Assembly: GCA_036554605.1 (NCBI GenBank)
Contig: DATBMY010000231.1
Coordinates: forward strand, 1-6,999
Direction: 5' to 3'
Origin: DATBMY01 sp036554605
GTDB lineage: Bacteria; Acidobacteriota; Blastocatellia; UBA7656
DNA length: 6,999 nt
Part shown: positions 5,503-6,999 of the stretch, piece by piece
Layout of the letters: every line of letters starts with the position of its first letter
Position numbering within the stretch: the first letter of the stretch is position 1
Made by a program: the position numbers and the translations under genes
The notes under the pieces: generated by a model
Told to the model about the DNA's origin: nothing
The model's input: the letters and a program-made list of their open reading frames with translations, nothing else
Databases searched by the model: none

Positions 5503-6999
5503 ATGAAGTCTGCTTTTCGACAATTGATTCTTCTATTGCTTATAGCAAGCCTCGCGATGGCTGCCTCCGGGCAAACTCAAGAAGAGCAGCCTAAGGGCTC
5601 GGTATCGGGCAGCGTTACCATAGGCGGCAAGGCCGCGCCGGGCGTAATCGTGACGATCAAGGGAGCGCCGCTTGAATCCGCCACGAGCATCACGCAGATG
5701 TTCGAGGGCAAGCCGGTCACCAAAACGACGACGGACGAAGAGGGCCGCTATACCTTCTCGGACGTCGCGCCCGGTCGCTATAGCGTCTCGACTTACACGC
5801 CGTCGCTTGTCGGGCGAGAGAATGATAAGACGATCAACGTCGGCGCTGGTGAGGAAGTAAAGAAAATAGATTTCAGTTTGGTGCCTGGCGGGGTCATAAC
5901 CGGGCGTGTAGTCGACGCAAACGGCAGGCCCGTTATCGCCGAGATGGTTAAAGTGACCAGGGTTGAAGGCGAGCAGAAAAAGCCGGGCGTGAGCGCTGAG
6001 ACATTCGATATTATGGGGCTCGTCGGCACAGACCGAGCAACGGATGACCGCGGTGTCTATCGCATATATGGATTAGAGGCGGGCCGCTACATTGTGAGCA
6101 TAGGCCATTCCGGTCAGGGCGGCGGCCCGATGCTCAAGCGCCGTTACACAAAAGAGACATTTCATCCCGGCTTCACCGATAAAGCGAAAGCCGCGGCCGT
6201 AGAGGTAAAGGCGGGCGGCGAGACGACGGGCGTCGACATACGGCTTGAGCTTCCGGCCGAAACATTCAAGGTCTCCGGGCGCATCGTCGATGCCGATACG
6301 GGTAAGCCGGTTTCGAATATATATGTTAATTATATGCCGAAGCGCGAAGGATCAGAGGGCGGCGGCATGAGCGGCCTGGGGGCACTTTCGAACCCGAAAG
6401 GCGAATTCCGCTTCGACACGGTCGTGCCCGGCCGCTATTCGGCATTCGCCTTCTTCGAAGAGGACAGCGAGTACTTCAGCGATACGGCGCAGTTCGAAGT
6501 AAAAGTCGGTAACGTAACCGGCGTCGAGGTAAGGCTTCATCGCGGGCAAAGCCTGAGCGGTATCGTGAGGGTAGAAGGCACGGATGATCCGGAGGTGCTG
6601 GCGAGCGTCTCGCAACTTCAATTAATGATCGGCGGGGCGGATTCGCAGGACGAAGCGCCCAGATTCAACACCACGAGGATCAACCCCGACGGCAGCTTCA
6701 GGTTCCGGGGCCTGCGAGCGGGCAAGGTGAACATACTTCTAAACAAGTTCTTCACGCCGACATCTCTCAACATTTTGCGCGTTGAACGCGGCGGCATGTC
6801 GCAACCAGCGGGAATAACGCTCGCGCGCGGAGAGACTATCAATGACATTGTTATTGTCCTCGGCCATACCAGCGGCGTGATTCGCGGCCAGGTCGTAATA
6901 GAAGGAGGCATGCTTCCTGATCAGCTACAGCTTGAAGTCTCGCTTCGCCGTGCTGGAGAGCAATTCGCTCCGCTCAACAACGCTATAGTCGACGCCGAC
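5503..6999 (+). CDS. Secreted protein of carboxypeptidase-regulatory-like repeats (operon gene 3, partial at right edge)
   Basis: The frame stays open for 499 codons to the window end. Starting at the ATG at 5503, with GAGGAA 5 nt upstream, it opens with a signal peptide (MKSAFRQ, then a Leu/Ile/Ala core, cleavage near residues 20-23). Repeats lie at about 33-127, 129-249, 256-346, 350-454 and 457 onward, with turn motifs EGRYTFSDVAPGRY, DDRGVYRIYGLEAGRY, KGEFRFDTVVPGRY and DGSFRFRGLRAGK. It aligns with gene 1 over its whole length, for instance GGVITGRVVD-x-N-x-RPVI in repeat 2 and SGRIVDA-x-TGKP in repeat 3. By that alignment it lacks roughly the last 60 residues, just past the edge. No cysteine or catalytic motif is seen. 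It lies 39 nt after gene 2 with no terminator between, so it probably belongs to the same operon. The function is unknown beyond a secreted modular beta-sandwich protein. Confidence 0.87.
   Translation, partial: MKSAFRQLILLLLIASLAMAASGQTQEEQPKGSVSGSVTIGGKAAPGVIVTIKGAPLESATSITQMFEGKPVTKTTTDEEGRYTFSDVAPGRYSVSTYTPSLVGRENDKTINVGAGEEVKKIDFSLVPGGVITGRVVDANGRPVIAEMVKVTRVEGEQKKPGVSAETFDIMGLVGTDRATDDRGVYRIYGLEAGRYIVSIGHSGQGGGPMLKRRYTKETFHPGFTDKAKAAAVEVKAGGETTGVDIRLELPAETFKVSGRIVDADTGKPVSNIYVNYMPKREGSEGGGMSGLGALSNPKGEFRFDTVVPGRYSAFAFFEEDSEYFSDTAQFEVKVGNVTGVEVRLHRGQSLSGIVRVEGTDDPEVLASVSQLQLMIGGADSQDEAPRFNTTRINPDGSFRFRGLRAGKVNILLNKFFTPTSLNILRVERGGMSQPAGITLARGETINDIVIVLGHTSGVIRGQVVIEGGMLPDQLQLEVSLRRAGEQFAPLNNAIVDAD

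Noticed and set aside
1988..6999. Metallocarboxypeptidases or TonB-dependent receptors
   Set aside because: The repeats resemble the regulatory domain of carboxypeptidases, but no zinc-binding catalytic domain is present, and no TonB plug or barrel follows the repeats in genes 1 and 2 or in the visible part of gene 3.
1..6999. tRNA, rRNA, CRISPR array, insertion sequence or phage genes
   Set aside because: I looked for cloverleaf-like segments, regularly spaced repeats, terminal inverted repeats with transposase-like frames and integrase motifs, and saw none. The repeats in the operon are protein-level domains, not DNA arrays.

Overview
The window looks like an ordinary chromosomal segment of a moderately GC-rich Gram-negative bacterium. 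My best guess is Acidobacteriota, probably class Blastocatellia. This rests on two remembered habits of that group: large families of secreted proteins built from carboxypeptidase-regulatory-like (transthyretin/CnaB-type) beta-sandwich repeats, and J-domain-like proteins joined to PilZ. No rRNA or other phylogenetic marker is present, so the assignment is an inference.

Layout. Positions 1-126 (minus) hold the first 42 codons of an unidentified exported protein that runs off the left edge. Positions 127-561 have no convincing gene; they contain a possible minus-strand promoter that would give that gene a leader of roughly 300 nt. Positions 562-1716 (minus) encode a 384-residue protein with a degenerate J-like domain and two PilZ-type domains, started at TTG behind a strong GGAGG. 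Positions 1717-1987 form a divergent regulatory region. It has a very good sigma70-type promoter firing left, weaker candidates firing right, and hairpins in the rightward leader, one of which covers the Shine-Dalgarno sequence of the first rightward gene.

From 1988 to the right edge runs a tight plus-strand cluster of three genes (1988-3658, 3655-5463, 5503-past 6999). The first two overlap by ATGA, the second and third are 39 nt apart, and I see no terminator between them. All three products have a signal peptide and about five tandem beta-sandwich repeats. None shows a catalytic domain, TonB-type barrel or membrane anchor. Genes 1 and 3 are clearly closer to each other than to gene 2, and all three share a sharp signature in the second repeat (TDDRG-x-YR-x-YGL, then a downstream x-AGxE-x-x-GxD strand). 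The operon therefore appears to have grown by duplication and to make a set of secreted or periplasmic modular proteins, perhaps binding or structural.

The J-like/PilZ protein is transcribed divergently, so shared control is possible but unproven. The items most worth a second look are the paralogous secreted operon, the HPD-less J-like plus double PilZ protein, a perfect 13-bp inverted repeat inside gene 1, and the structured leader of the operon. I do not see a recognisable defence system, mobile element, CRISPR array or RNA gene.
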